This document shows positions 40,503 through 52,625 of a stretch of 64,000 nt of DNA, piece after piece. Source of the DNA: Vicia villosa (lineage: Eukaryota; Streptophyta; Magnoliopsida; Fabales; Fabaceae); the NCBI RefSeq assembly GCF_029867415.1, contig NW_026705217.1, forward strand, positions 744,001 through 808,000, given 5' to 3'. The notes beneath the pieces were generated by a model, which was not told the origin of the DNA, did no database searches, and saw nothing but the letters and a program-made list of their open reading frames with translations. The first letter of the stretch is position 1. Each line of letters starts with the position of its first letter. The position numbers and the translations under genes are program-made.

Positions 40503-41745
40503 CACCATTTCGTTGAACTAAATATGTTTTATTTGCTTTTCTTATTAATGTTTTAGCTGAATAAAAACTGAACATAATAATGTATTTTATATTAGCATAA
40601 AAGTTAGTATATTAATATAAAACGTTTTATATCATATTTTAAATTTATAAATTCTTAAATTTATAAAATAATTAAATTTTTTATAAACTATTAAATTTTT
40701 ATAACACTTTCAAGTTTTTAATTAACGTTTTTATATAATTTTTTAATTAACTTTTTTAAATGTAATAAACAAAAATGTTAATATATATTTATACACTGAA
40801 TGTTAACATTTATTTAACATATAAAATAAAAAAAAATTTGTATATATGTTACATATATATAAATATACTGAACATTAACATAAAAAAATTTAACATATAT
40901 ATAAAACAAAATAAATGTTGTTAACGTTAATATAAAAAAATAAAACATATATATAAAACAAAAAAAATGTTAACATTATACTAGGAGACCTTAAAATATT
41001 ATAAACTAACTATTAATATATAAAGTATATTTTAGTATAACTAATATAAAAAGTTAGTATAACTAATATAAATTAATATTGTTTAATTTTTTATAGGTAT
41101 TGCTCAGTTTTTTTAGAAATTTATAAATTTGAGATGTTAATATATTATATAAAAAAATAAAACGTTAATATTTGTTAGGGATTTATTAATTATTGCTCAG
41201 TTTTATAATTGAAAAATATAATTAGTTTTATAATTATTGAATCATCTATATTTATTTTATTTAGTTAATATATATAATAAATAAAAAACGTAAACATTCA
41301 GTATATATAATTAGTTTTTTATGTAACATATATACTAAATTTTTTTATTTTATATGTTAATTAAATTTAAACATTCAGTATATATATAAAAACGTTAATT
41401 AAAAACAATATTAAAGTTATAAAAATTTAATTTATAAAAGAATTATCAATTTATAAAAACCAAAAACTTTAAAAGTTCAATTAGAAAGTACATTAATATA
41501 TAAAGTATATTAATATATTAATGTTTTATAATATATTAATATTTTTTATAATATATAAAGTACATTTTAAATATACATTAACGTTTTTTTATAATATATT
41601 AATGTTTTTAATATGTATAATTATTGTTTAGTTTTTTTAATTATTAATATTAACGTTAATCTATATATTTTTTATAAAAATAGTTAAAACGTAAATAATA
41701 TATATTAAATTGAGTTTGAAACAAAACAAAATCAATAAGATGTAC

Positions 41746-41800
41746 CTGTTCAGTTGGTTGGAGATGCATCATGGCAACTTGTAAGGAACAGGTTCGATTC
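41746..41800 (+). other. tRNA-like module, right arm of the Mutator-like element
   Basis: A-box-like CTGTTCAGTTGG (41746-41757) and B-box GGTTCGATTC (41791-41800). It is the inverted counterpart of 40449-40502, but the two differ considerably. Confidence 0.45.
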
Positions 41801-42179
41801 TTAGGTTTGACAAAAATTTTGAATGATTTTTGCTTATTAAACATAGTAAGCAAGTCCATGTCAGCCAAACAAAGAATTCAACTACCCAGTCAGCAAAATC
41901 TCCCACGTCAAGTCAGCCAAACAAGGGATAGGGGCTTCTGAAAACAGAATCTTTGTTTTATAGGGCATCGTATATTTAACCCTTGAAAATATATATATTG
42001 TTTTTTTGTTTTGGTTTTTTTGTTTTGTGAAAAGAGTGGAATGGTGAGAAAAGAGTTTTATTATGATCGACAAGATATCGCATCTTATGCCTACATACTC
42101 CTTTTATGCAATAAGGAAGTCAGAACATTTGTAGTTCCCCTTAAAAGGAAAAAAATTAAGAGCTAAAGTGACAAAAATC

Positions 42180-42415
42180 TTTTTGGGTATTGAGCTTTAA
42201 CAATATACAACATGTTTTTAAAATGCCGGATTTTGACAATACACATCAAGTTTTTAAAATGCTTAGCTTTAACAATACGCAACAAATTTTTAAAAGGAGT
42301 CAAGCTTTAACAATACAAGGCAATGGTTGATTTAAAAATGGTTGAGCTTTAACAATACAAAACCAGGTTTTAAAATAGGAGGAGGTGCTAAACTTTAACA
42401 ATACAGAGCACAAAG
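42180..42415. repeat. Inverted copy of the TATTGTTAAAGCT array
   Basis: AGCTTTAACAATAC-type motifs repeat about six times, complementary to the array at 38896-39115. Confidence 0.7.
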
Positions 42416-42429
42416 TAAAAGAGAAGAAA

Positions 42430-43560
42430 AAGACGGTGAGTACCTTTACAATTTTAGTCAATATTATCTCATTCCTTTGGATTTTTCAATAACAACGAGG
42501 AATCACACATCTCAAGCAATCATTAAGGGTAAACATCTAAAGTAACCATACATGTGTTATGATCAAAGTTAAACATGTTAGGTGTGAACAAAGATGTCAT
42601 TGTATATAATTATATTCAAGTATAAAAGGTAATGAATGAAGGAGAACATACCTCAATGTGAATCATATCATGTATGTATGATTATGATGCATATGATCAA
42701 ATGGATGAGTATAAACAAATATCTCATGTATGTGTGGTTAATCAACAATAATATCAAGGTAAAAGTATATAACAAGAGTATATGGTACAAGTATATGGAT
42801 CATTCAAATATATATACACGTAAATAAATAGAGTATGATCAATCAACAAAAGAGTGACAAAGTATCAATGGATTATTAAGTATAAACAATTTGGTTCTTA
42901 TAAATATTCAATCAAATAAGCTCAAAGTTTTTGAAAGGGTGTGATTGATTTTATCAAAGTACAAGCATGGCTACCAAAGCATGATCAAGGCAATGATGAA
43001 CAAGTTAATATTGATAAGGTACTACATCAAAGATCAAGGGTAAAAGTCATGGATCAAAGATTAGAGTTTTAGGTATGTATACTAAGCCTATTTACTTGGA
43101 AACAAATTAAACCCTAGGTGAAAATTAATAGTGGTCATGTTATTATCCTCAAAGAGGTTAAACTTAACCCTAATGGAATCCTAAAAGTTCACTTAAGTTA
43201 TTTGGTGAAGGAACGATCAAGATATTTAACAAAAAGACCTTTTAAAAGATGTACAAAAAAGTACTATTTTGATTTGATTAAAAGATTATTAAATAAATAA
43301 AAAAAATTGGATTTTAATTTTTTTTTCAAAATATATAGCATAAATAAAGAGTGTAGAAAAAATCATGTCAAAATGATTAATTTTGCTAGGTTAAATAAAT
43401 ATTCAAAGTTGTAAATTAAATGAATTAAACTAGTGACTAAAATTAATGACCACTAGGCCACACGCTTGTGGTGATCCTAAGGGGCATCCAATGAATAAAA
43501 TATCAAAACATGTCTAAAATGATTAAAAAATAAAAATACACAAAAGGTCCAGGGCGGGGG
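42430..43560. other. Interior of the inverted Ogre-like LTR, no gene
   Basis: AT-rich LTR sequence; short open frames have no recognised motif. A second A-box-like TGGCCTAGTGGTCA is present on the minus strand near 43455. Confidence 0.45.
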
Positions 43561-43622
43561 GATTCGAACCCCAGACATAGGGCTCAAAGGTGACAATAAG
43601 GCGCGCGCTCTATCACTAAGGT
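43561..43622 (-). other. tRNA-like module in the inverted Ogre-like LTR
   Basis: B-box GGTTCGAATC (43561-43570) and an A-box-like CTTAGTGATAGAGCGCG upstream on the minus strand, in the same part of the LTR as the module at 28855. Confidence 0.5.
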
Positions 43623-44581
43623 GACTATACATTCGTTTATTAAAACACAAACCATTAAATATAATTTAAAAAAAATTCAAAATCAGATTTTTTTAACTCC
43701 ATCTTCAACCTCAAGACAAAACCATGGTTCCAAGTTCGAAAATCTTCATTTCTCAATCATTTTGAAAAGTGTAATCATGAAAGTTGCTGAGTTTTTTACC
43801 ATGAATTCAACAATATAACTCTCATGAATTTATTCAAGCTATATCTCTTCAATTTTACAGAAAACTACATGAACCCTAAATTTTCAAAATCAAATCAAAT
43901 GATGTATACTAACAATAAATAACAACCAGTTAAGGGTTAATGATCCTCACATCATGGTGAACAAGATAGAATCAGGTTATTCCAAAAATGATGCACAAAT
44001 GATAGAGTTTGAAATTAGAAAATACTTACTAATTGGAGAAGGTCCAATGCGTCTTTAACCAACTCCCAAAATTTATGTGATGATCTGGATAGCTTCCTAG
44101 AGTCTCCCTGAAGCTAAATGAATACTTGAATTGCTCTGAGAAGGTCTGAATCACTCTACTTGAATCAAGTTGCAAATGGCTAAAAGTGAAAATGGAGAAT
44201 GAACTTAGAGAAATTACAAATGTAATGTGAGTGTTTGGATAGTTTCTATATAGTGTATGGAAGGTGTTTGAGTGTTTAGGTTGCAAGAACTTGGCTGGAA
44301 TTCATAATTTCCAAGTTTATGCAAAGTGAAAATTTGAAGCTTTCAAGTGAGAGGGTGACTTTGTGATTTTTTTTGTGTTTGAATTCTGAGGTAAAGGTCT
44401 CTATTTATAGGCACAATTTGTGATTTGTGGGAGAAAAAATTAGAGCAAAAGGATGTTCTAAGCTCAAGTTGACTTAGTTTGCCTCATGGTGAAGCAATGT
44501 AAAAGTTATGGTTCCAAGAGCTTAGCATGCATGCTTTGTGAATATTAGAGAGGCCCTTTGATCGGGACTTTATGAGTCTAT

Positions 44582-46034
44582 TGGGATACTAACTGCAAGT
44601 ATACAATCTAGTCGTTTTAGTTTTAAAAGATATCGAACCCACATAGACTGAGGATCAATATAGTACGATCTTATGTTACTGGTGCTAGCTAAAGCTATCA
44701 GGTAGTTGGTTTTAGGGAAACGGAAACTAAGTATGATTTTAATAATAATGCTAATAGTACTGGTATGCAACAGTCAGACGTTCAGGTTCAATAAATCATT
44801 GGTATAAATTAAGTTTAGAAACGCTTTTCAGAATACGTTATTTGAATTAAAAACCCTCTTCTCACACTCTCGTGTTTATTGATTTAGATTATAAAATCAG
44901 CTTTAAAGTTTGCTCTCGCTAAATCATTTAACAATTGAAATCACTTTTTGAAAATCAAACAAAATATAATCAACCCTAAAGCGCTTTCGCTGTATTTAGA
45001 GTTGATGTTTCGATATCTACTATCCGGTATAAGACCTCAAACTCTCGTTGTGTTGATTTTAAATCTTAGTTTGTGATTTACTTCTGTAGCAAAACAATTA
45101 AATATTAATTTTAGAAATTAAAACTAGAATTAGGTTTAATTAGTTTTTAAACCGAATTATTATCGAACCTGTCTGTTCAGTGACATTACATACCAGTATT
45201 GTAAAATTAGCTAGAAATAATTTTTAATACATTCATGCAAAGACAGTATGGGAAATTAAATACAAGCATGGCAATCAATAAAAATATAAGCATATAAATA
45301 AAAAAACATGGAAGTTAATTAAATAGTTTGAATAAACTTCTAGTACCAATTCTTCAAATGCAAGTACGTGCTTCTCCAATTACAACTTTGAATTCCAAAA
45401 TAACATTTCCTAATTCTATGGTGCAATAGCCCCTCAATATGAGAAACTATTGCTTTGGAAGGTAAATAAAAAGGCTGGAAAATAAAGGTACTGGAAAAAG
45501 AAATAGCAATTCAAAAAATAGCAGAGAATTCAAAGCAGAATAATGACGGAAGGGAGAGAGAGCCAGCTTTTTGCAACTGCCAACATATATATGTTGCTCC
45601 CCTTGAATGACCTAAGTATCCCCAAAATATAGGGAAACTCAAAATGTGAGCAAGAATTGTTCAACGTGGGAGACTTGGGCTTTTGAGTGTTTGTTCGTGG
45701 GCTTTGCAATTTAACAGAATGTTGCATGTGTCGTTCGAAACATTGTGTGCCTAGGGGCACACCTTCTTGTTTTGTGTCGGACGCAATAACACATGTTACG
45801 GTCGTAACAGGCTTGAGTCTAGTTTCTTTTAGCAGACACTTCTGCTTCATAGCAGAAGTGCATTGTTATTTGGACGTTTTCTCTTCAATTCATTGTGTAG
45901 TTTCATCTTGGCCTGGATAATCATAAATACCTGAAAACACAATAAAATACCAACGTGAAGCAACATATTCGATAAAAACGGATAAATAGTTTATGTAGAT
46001 TAAGCCTAAAATGTGATACAATTTCGCGTTATCA
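44582..46034 (-). mobile_element. 3' LTR of a gypsy-type (Athila/Tat-like) element
   Basis: The segment begins TGGGATACTAACTGCAAG and ends GCGTTATCA, with TG/CA termini. On the minus strand its upstream border is a purine-rich GTGTATGGGAGTT stretch, following an AGGACAAGCAAAGGTTCAAG-type block that recalls the 3' untranslated end of plant gypsy elements. The downstream inner end holds a block like that of common plant LTRs (TCTATGTGGGTTCGATA on the minus strand). No 5' LTR or pol was seen, so the element is truncated. Lineage is tentative. Confidence 0.5.
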
Positions 46035-46600
46035 AACTCCCATACACTTGAACCTTTGCTTGTCCTCAAGCAAATAGATTGATATAAAAATTTGTAAAGC
46101 TGTGGATTAAACACAATTGACACCATATCAAACCGCATGTTGTTGTATCGTAATTTTCGCTAGAACGAATAAAACTCAATTCCACATAAAGGATACGGTA
46201 AAAACACTAGACAACCTCACTTATGCAAACCATTCTGAATCATGCTATTATAGCTTCAACCTATTTCTTTTTGGTTAAATTTCACCTGTTTTCATTCGAG
46301 CGCAATCACATTAAGCCCTTTATCTTCACACGCACATAGTAAAGTAACCAGTTAGTGACTATGATCCATATAAGCACGGGGTTCTGGCACGTATTAGTGG
46401 TAACCTCTTTTTAACTAAATTGCAAGTTATGGGGGATCGAACTATAATCCTCTCTACCGAGTTCAATACCAGATACTTATGAACCAACTGACAATAAGTT
46501 TCGTTATATTTTGCCAGATATGCATCCTTTGGATTAAATGACCGGGTGAGGGTCACCTAACTTAGTCGGGGCATTCTATGATAAAGTATGGAACATTGTT
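46035..46600 (-). mobile_element. Internal 3' end of the same gypsy-type element
   Basis: Non-coding sequence leading into the polypurine-like tract beside the LTR. No envelope or pol motif was recognised; the right-hand limit is a guess. Confidence 0.35.
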
Positions 46601-47099
46601 AATTATTTGGGATCATTCACTTATATTCATCGATTTTCTACGTAGTTTATGTTTAAGACGGTGCTGACTGCTAAATAAACTACTCGGGGTTAATTTTAGA
46701 GCTAAAGTTCAAGGTTTCCAGTATAGTAGGTACTCTAATCGGTCTTGCATAATCGGGAGTCCTAAAGTGTCAAGACCGTAACGATTTTGTTAAATTTTGT
46801 TTAGAGTCCTAGCGTATTTTAAAGTTTGGTAATCAACAAGTAATTAGAGTGTGTCGATTTATGCGATAATAAAAAAAATTGTAGGCTCAAGAATTTTAAA
46901 GAAAATGGGGAAATTCAATAATAGTACATGGGGATTTGTATATTTAACCCTAAAAAGAATAGCGATGCAACTTATTGTCCACTTTCCTTCCAATTTTGTG
47001 TATCCTTATTTATTAATGAGAAATTTAAGAGGTTTCATTTATATTAGTTAAGTTTTTATTTTATTTGTTGTTTAATTAATTTTTCAAACCTTTAAAATT
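46601..47099. other. No gene seen
   Basis: AT-rich unassigned sequence between retroelement debris and the foldback MITE. Confidence 0.4.
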
Positions 47100-47108
47100 T
47101 TAATTTTA

Positions 47109-47708
47109 GAACGAAGGTCCATTTTAGTCCCTCACAAAAACTGCAGAGGTCAGATTAGTGCCTGAGAAAAAAATGTCTCTATTAAATCTCTTACAAAATT
47201 TAACAAAGTCATGTTAGTCCCTCTACTAATATTTTTTTCAAACCGGTTTTTTTCTTACTTTTGAACCGTGACTGGACTTCCTGTGAAAACCTATTTTAGT
47301 CCCTCACAAAAAAAGGGAGAGTCCAAATTAGTCCCTGAGAGAAAAAAATCTCTATTTAATCCCTTACAAAATTTAAACGAGTCACGGTTTACAAATATAA
47401 AAAAATCGTTTGAAAAAAATATTTAAAAAGGGACTAACATGGCTCACTTAAATTTTGTTAGAGATTAAATAGAGACTTTTTTTCTTATGGACTAATTTGG
47501 ACCCTCTTTTTTTTGTGAGAGACTAAAATGGATCTTGGCAGTTCAGTCACGGTTCAAAAGTAAGAAAAAAATCGATTTGAAAAAAATATTAGTAGAGGGA
47601 CTAATATGGCTTGGTTAAATTTTGTAAGCGATTTAATAGAGACTTTTTTTCTCAGGGACTAATCGGACCTCTACAGTTTTTGTCAGGGGCTAAAATGGAC
47701 CTTCACTC
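47109..47708. mobile_element. Foldback Mutator-like MITE, TSD TTAATTTTA
   Basis: Flanked by the 9-bp duplication TTAATTTTA (47100-47108 and 47709-47717). The termini GAACGAAGGTCCATTTTAG and (inverted) GAGTGAAGGTCCATTTTAG open inverted arms of roughly 170 bp, and a second inverted pair is nested inside (blocks of the TTTAGTCCCTCACAAAAA type). The whole 600 bp can fold into a long hairpin. No coding capacity. Confidence 0.8.
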
Positions 47709-47717
47709 TTAATTTTA

Positions 47718-48743
47718 TTATCTACTATTAATACTATATATTGCTTCCATTGAGATACACGAAATTGTCTAATATATAAAAAATATATATTTCTCTTCTC
47801 TTTCCTCTTTCTTAATTTAAAATTTCAACATGAAAGAGCATAATATTTTACATGATTTATCAACAAAATAAAAAAGTATTTTATTATTTTATGAAGAGTT
47901 TTATTTTTAAGTTGAAAGACTACATAATGTAAAATTCACAAGTGGGAAAATTATTTAAGGTCCTTTTACATCGGTTGTTTATTCAATCGATGTGAAACAT
48001 AATGTACAATTAGTTTTGCAATTTTGTCAAAAAAAAATCACATCGAAGCCACCGTTAACAAATGTTAAAAAAGTTTTTATCTGTAACTATTTTATAGTTC
48101 ATATTTCATATTTTATGCTTTTATTGACCATTATTTTATGTATTACGATCTTACTTCAAGATAATATTTATGATTAAAGTAGTATTGTCACACAAGTATT
48201 TTTCCCCTAATTTTCTTCACTACAAACCAATGAACTCTTTCAAGTATATACAATTTTGATCTCGATTTATTATTTATTTAATATTACAAGTAATCTCATT
48301 TATATGCTTGTTTGAAATTTATAATTAACTCATGGAAATAGTGGGATCAATCAAATATTCATGAGATATATGTAAGGATAAAACAAAAATATAAAATTAG
48401 TATTAATTCGTGTTAAGATGGTTATCCCGCTACCCAACTTATGAAGACATTTGTTAAGTCATATTTTATTTTATTTTGATTAAAATAAAGTAGATAAAAT
48501 AATTATTAAAAGTTGATATATTATAATTCGATTAATGTCTTTCATATGTTAAGTCGGCTAAAAAAAGAGTTAACAAATCAATATTTGTTAAGTCATCCAA
48601 TGTTAAATTTGACACGAAAATAATTTAAGAATTCACTTTTACTCAATGTGAAAATTATTTTTACACTAGTTAAGATTAATTTCAAATGAAAAAAGAGAGG
48701 AAAAAAAACATTACAAAGTATACATTAGACAATATCAAGCAGG
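47718..48743. other. AT-rich 3' flank of the fasciclin-like gene
   Basis: No gene or repeat recognised; it should contain the 3' UTR of the minus-strand gene at 48744. Confidence 0.4.
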
Positions 48744-49496
48744 TCACAAATACATTCCTATGGAAGACAACATCAAGCATGCTACACATATAAAATATGC
48801 ATCATAATAAAACCAACGAGGAGATCCGGATTTATGTGGTTCAATATTTGTAATTGCTGGAATTGGAGCCATCCATATAGGAGGATTAAGTTTGTCTCCA
48901 ATAGAAGGAGTTGGTGGAGAAAAAGGAGGTGGAGTTGGAGGTGATGCATTGCAAGAAATGTTTGTGTTATTATTAGGACATGGAGATGGAAGTATAGGAA
49001 CACTATAGTTATTTTCTAATGTACACGTTTCTGCTAAAACTCCATCTATACCATGACATCGAATTGAAGATCCAGCCATACATATATTCGGGCTAATAAT
49101 TTTCACATTGTTGAAACCAAAATTCCTCCTACCATTGTTAGATATTCTCAATGTGCAATTTGGCAATAAGCTAGGAACAATTGTTCCAGTAGGAAATTGT
49201 TTCAATGTGTCAAACAGTAAAGGCGATGGGATCGAATGTCTTAACAAGAAGTCAGAAACATAACCTTCTTGAAGTGTCATGTTGGCGAGCATTCGATCAT
49301 TAGGCATCAGGAATGTTATATTTTCTTCAAGTCTCATGTCAGGTGGAGACATTTTGATTAGCATTACAAATGTGAAGTAGTTTGCTTTTTGCATCTCCTC
49401 AGTAGCTGTAAAAAGGTCTCTTGCATTATCTTTTATTGAAAAAATTGGTGAAATCATCAAGAGGAATAGTGTCACTAAGAAGCTGTTGATTTTCAT
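48744..49496 (-). CDS. Fasciclin-like arabinogalactan-type protein, 250 residues, intronless
   Basis: Likely a secreted, cell-surface FAS1-domain protein of the FLA19/20/21-like plant group; such proteins act in wall adhesion or signalling. An N-terminal signal peptide (residues 1-20) is followed by one FAS1 domain (about 25-155). The domain includes ITFLMPNDRMLANM (the first conserved FAS1 block), a LLRHSIPSPLLFD segment and a closing SSIRCHGIDGVL block. A Pro-rich stretch (ASPPTPPPFSPPTPS, about 184-198) offers arabinogalactan glycosylation sites, and several Asn-X-Ser/Thr sites are present. The last 16 residues are hydrophobic and preceded by small residues, fitting a GPI-anchor signal. 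The ATG at 49496 is the first one and gives the signal peptide. The frame is intact, so it is probably functional; the exact paralogue was not identified. Confidence 0.85.
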   Translation of the reverse strand: MKINSFLVTLFLLMISPIFSIKDNARDLFTATEEMQKANYFTFVMLIKMSPPDMRLEENITFLMPNDRMLANMTLQEGYVSDFLLRHSIPSPLLFDTLKQFPTGTIVPSLLPNCTLRISNNGRRNFGFNNVKIISPNICMAGSSIRCHGIDGVLAETCTLENNYSVPILPSPCPNNNTNISCNASPPTPPPFSPPTPSIGDKLNPPIWMAPIPAITNIEPHKSGSPRWFYYDAYFICVACLMLSSIGMYL

Positions 49497-49554
49497 GTTT
49501 GCTTTGTTTTTTGAAAGTTGTTTGATTTCTGTTCTTTTGAATATGTTGGTTTTA

Positions 49555-49564
49555 CCATATAAAT
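49555..49564 (-). promoter_or_regulatory. Candidate TATA box of the fasciclin-like gene
   Basis: TTTATATGG-like sequence on the minus strand about 60 bases upstream of the ATG. The distance leaves a short 5' UTR, so the call is tentative. Confidence 0.35.
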
Positions 49565-50057
49565 GTTATTATGGTTTTTGGAAATTGAATAAGTAGGTAA
49601 CTTTTTTGTAAGTTCATGCAAATATGATTCTTCACCAAATATGCTTACACACTTCATGAATGACTAATTGGAGGTTGGAACGAGTTTGAGTATAATAATA
49701 ATTTTTTACAAAGTTGATACAAATATGAGGTAAATTTCTTGTTTTGGCTTACTATATTAAATTACACACACTTAGAAAAAAAATAGTAATCAATCTTTGC
49801 ACAATTTATAATATTTGCATAGCTCCTTCATGTATCTATCAAAAGTGTACAATTATAAAATGTGGTAGATTCTTTAACAATTATATTAGATAGTCAAATA
49901 AATACATAATTTAACTAGGCATGTCAAATAAGTTATTTTTTAGTGTTAAATAATGTGCAAAAATAAGAATATAAATTTTAAATTACACTGGTTTTATTGA
50001 AAATGAGTGTAATATAGCTATGTAGTGACATATTAGATAATAATATGAAATTCTTTA
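49565..50057. other. Upstream region of the fasciclin-like gene, no other gene
   Basis: AT-rich sequence ending at the target duplication of the next Mutator-like element. No recognised regulatory motif. Confidence 0.4.
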
Positions 50058-50277
50058 CGGTTATTACCATTTTTGTCCCTTGCCATATGGGTGACTTTTG
50101 GTTAATTCCCTGTAATTTTATTTTATTTTGTAAAACTAACCTTGCCAAATCAAGATTCTTTAGTTTTAGACCTTCCAAAGAAATGGGACATGCCATTTGC
50201 TTATGTGGCGCGCTGATTGTGTATTTTTTTAAATTTTTTAATTTAATATACTGATGTGGCTTTATTATACTTATTTT

Positions 50278-51008
50278 GGGTGACATCTAGAATGAACCAT
50301 CAACTAAATGGTACATTGGTGGACCATTTTTTTAAACCATCCAATTTTTTTTAAAGGTTGAGATGAGTGAAAAATAAATTGAGAACACATGTATCTTTTC
50401 GTACACAATCCCTTACCATACCTTCTCTCTCTCATAGCTAAGTAATTTTATTTAAATAAAACTGACATAACTGTTGAGCTATTTTTCTGACAACACGACA
50501 TGCCACCGCCATGGCTCTCATTTATCCATGGTTTTCCTCTATACATGTTGTTGCTAACTCGTGCACCACAATCTCCGACTTTTGTCACAAACTACGCCGA
50601 TCTCAACTCAATCAACACCTTAATTGTCCTACTTTAGTTCTGAGTTAATAATACATTGCCTCAATAAAAATTATTTCATCAGCGATAATTTCGTCTTCTT
50701 TTTTTAATGTAATTGAATCCTGATATTTATGCATGTTTGTATCTAATTATTTTGAAAAAATTATTGAATTATTGATTTATACAGTAATATCACATTGGAC
50801 AATTTGTTGTTTTGAGATTTTTTTCTAAGTAGTAACAATTTTAGTGAGTGAGAGAGAAAGGAAGGCGTTGGTACTTATGGGAGAGACAAGAATCGTGTGC
50901 CACAATGAAAGATATATATATAATCACATAGGTTTAATTAATCTAACGGTGAATAAAAGTGGTACATGGGTGAGGGTCCTAATTGAGCCCTCATTCTAGA
51001 AGTAACCC
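50278..51008. mobile_element. Nested TIR element in the left arm, TSD TTATTTT
   Basis: Terminal inverted repeats GGGTGACATCTAGAATGA and (inverted) GGGTTACTTCTAGAATGA, flanked by TTATTTT (50271-50277 and 51009-51015). The 7-8 bp duplication could fit hAT-like or other families, so the superfamily is not assigned. The 731-bp interior is non-coding. Its absence from the matching right arm confirms that it inserted later. Confidence 0.7.
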
Positions 51009-51043
51009 TTATTTTGAATTATTACACCAAGTAGAAGACACTA

Positions 51044-51055
51044 CCACTAGGCCAA
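51044..51055 (-). other. tRNA-like A-box, left arm
   Basis: TTGGCCTAGTGG on the minus strand, identical to the A-box at 52571. The B-box side is missing beside the nested insertion. Confidence 0.4.
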
Positions 51056-51171
51056 CTTGTTCTTTATGATTTACTTTTCTGCTGAAATGTATATATTACA
51101 TATTTGCTATATTTCATATTTCCATAATAATTTTTGTTTAAACTAATTAATTTTACATGTTAATAATAAAG

Positions 51172-51332
<161 letters not shown>

Positions 51333-52245
51333 TGAATTATGAATAAATTATGAATAATGATGTAATTCATAAGAATATTAATAAATATGAATTATTGCTA
51401 TGTCTCAAATATTAATTATTAACAACATAATATATATTGAAATTAAAATTAATACTAGCATAATTTATTTTTAAAACATATCAAATAATAAAATTTTAAT
51501 TTATCTTATAATAAACATTAACGTATTAAATAATAACTTTTTAATAAAATATTAAAATTAATTTTTTTAGAATAAACTGGAAATTTTTAATATTTTAAAA
51601 TATAATATATACATTTTTAATAACTTGTTTTAAAATAATATTTATCTCTAAGTAACTTATTTTTGAAAACAAATTTATTTTTTAAAATCAATTATATTAT
51701 TTTAAAATTTAAATCATTTTAATAGATATTAATTTTATTTGAAAAATTATGATTACAATATATCAAATATTAATAAATAACAACATAATATATACTTAAA
51801 TTAAAATTAACATCATAATTTATTGTTAAAATGTATCAAATAAGAAATTTTAATATTTTATTAGTAACTTATTTTATTTAGAATAAAGTGGAAGTTTTTA
51901 ATATTTTAAAACATAATATATACATTTATTAATAACTTGTTTTAAAATAATATTCATTTACTAGTGACTTATTTATCTATTAAAATTAATGTATACATTT
52001 TAATAGATATTAATTTATTTTAAAAATTATTATTACAATATATCAAATATTAATTTATAACAACATAATATATACTGAAATTAAAATTAACATCATAATT
52101 TATTATTAAAATGTATCAAATAATAAATTGTTAATGTATCTTATGATAAACTTTTAATATATCAAATAATAAATTTTTAATGAAAATATTTAAATTAATT
52201 TTTTCAGAAAAAACTGGAAATTTTTTAATTTTTTAAAACATAATA

Positions 52246-52391
52246 CTACCTCTGTTCCTTTTTATAAGAGACAAGTCACTTTTTAGATTCATTGAATAAC
52301 TAATGTATTTGGTCTGTTTATAGACTAGATACATTAATTATTCAATGAACCTAAAAAGTGAATTGTCTCTTATAAAAAGGAACAGAGGTAG
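52246..52391. mobile_element. Stowaway-type MITE (146 bp)
   Basis: CTACCTCTGTTCCTTTTTAT at the left is perfectly inverted at the right (ATAAAAAGGAACAGAGGTAG). The element is flanked by TA on both sides and folds into a near-perfect hairpin. This is the plant Tc1/mariner-related Stowaway consensus. Confidence 0.9.
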
Positions 52392-52450
52392 TATATACAT
52401 TTAAAATTAATTAGTTTAAATAAAAATTATAATGGAAATATGAAATATAC

Positions 52451-52453
<3 letters not shown>

Positions 52454-52536
<83 letters not shown>
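52454..52536. repeat. (AT)n microsatellite
   Basis: About 41 AT units at the start of the right arm, mirroring the array in the left arm. Confidence 0.95.
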
Positions 52537-52539
<3 letters not shown>

Positions 52540-52570
52540 TTCAGCGGCAAGGTTAACCATAAACAATTAG

Positions 52571-52625
52571 TTGGCCTAGTGGTAGTACCTTCTACTTGGT
52601 GTAGGTAGGTCATGGTTTAAACACC
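52571..52625 (+). other. tRNA-like module, right arm
   Basis: A-box TTGGCCTAGTGG (52571-52582) and B-box-like GGTTTAAACACC (52614-52625) at tRNA-like spacing; degenerate. Confidence 0.45.

Larger units (their letters stand above)
40203..41982. mobile_element. Mutator-like non-autonomous element, TSD TTGAAAATA
   Basis: Flanked by the perfect 9-bp duplication TTGAAAATA (40194-40202 and 41983-41991), typical of Mutator-like elements. The ends are inverted repeats of about 170-230 bp beginning GGGTTAAATATACGATGCCC, with shared inner blocks such as GGGATAGGGGCTTCTGAAAA and TTAAACATAGTAAGCAAGTC. The 1.2-kb interior is extremely AT-rich and codes for nothing recognisable. A tRNA-like module sits in or beside each arm. 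Confidence 0.8.
39959..44581 (-). mobile_element. Inverted, truncated Ogre-like LTR, split by a Mutator-like element
   Basis: Starting TGTAGCGGTGAAAAATTGTG, the sequence is the inverted relative of the 26070-39579 LTR. Shared landmarks in reverse order are the GTCGCCACCA motif, ACCCCTCACAT, the TTAACAATAC array (42180-42410), the tRNA-like module and CTCTATTTATAGGCA near 44400. It is interrupted by 40203-41982. The 5' 1.3 kb or so of the LTR is missing, cut at the junction with the gypsy-type LTR at 44582. Confidence 0.65.

Noticed and set aside
43561..43622. Functional tRNA gene
   Set aside because: A and B boxes look tRNA-like, but no acceptor stem pairs and a cloverleaf could not be drawn. 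The same caution applies to the other tRNA-like sites.
45530..45920. Overlapping open frames on both strands near 45.7 kb
   Set aside because: They lie inside an LTR, where frames open on both strands are common. No protein family recognised.
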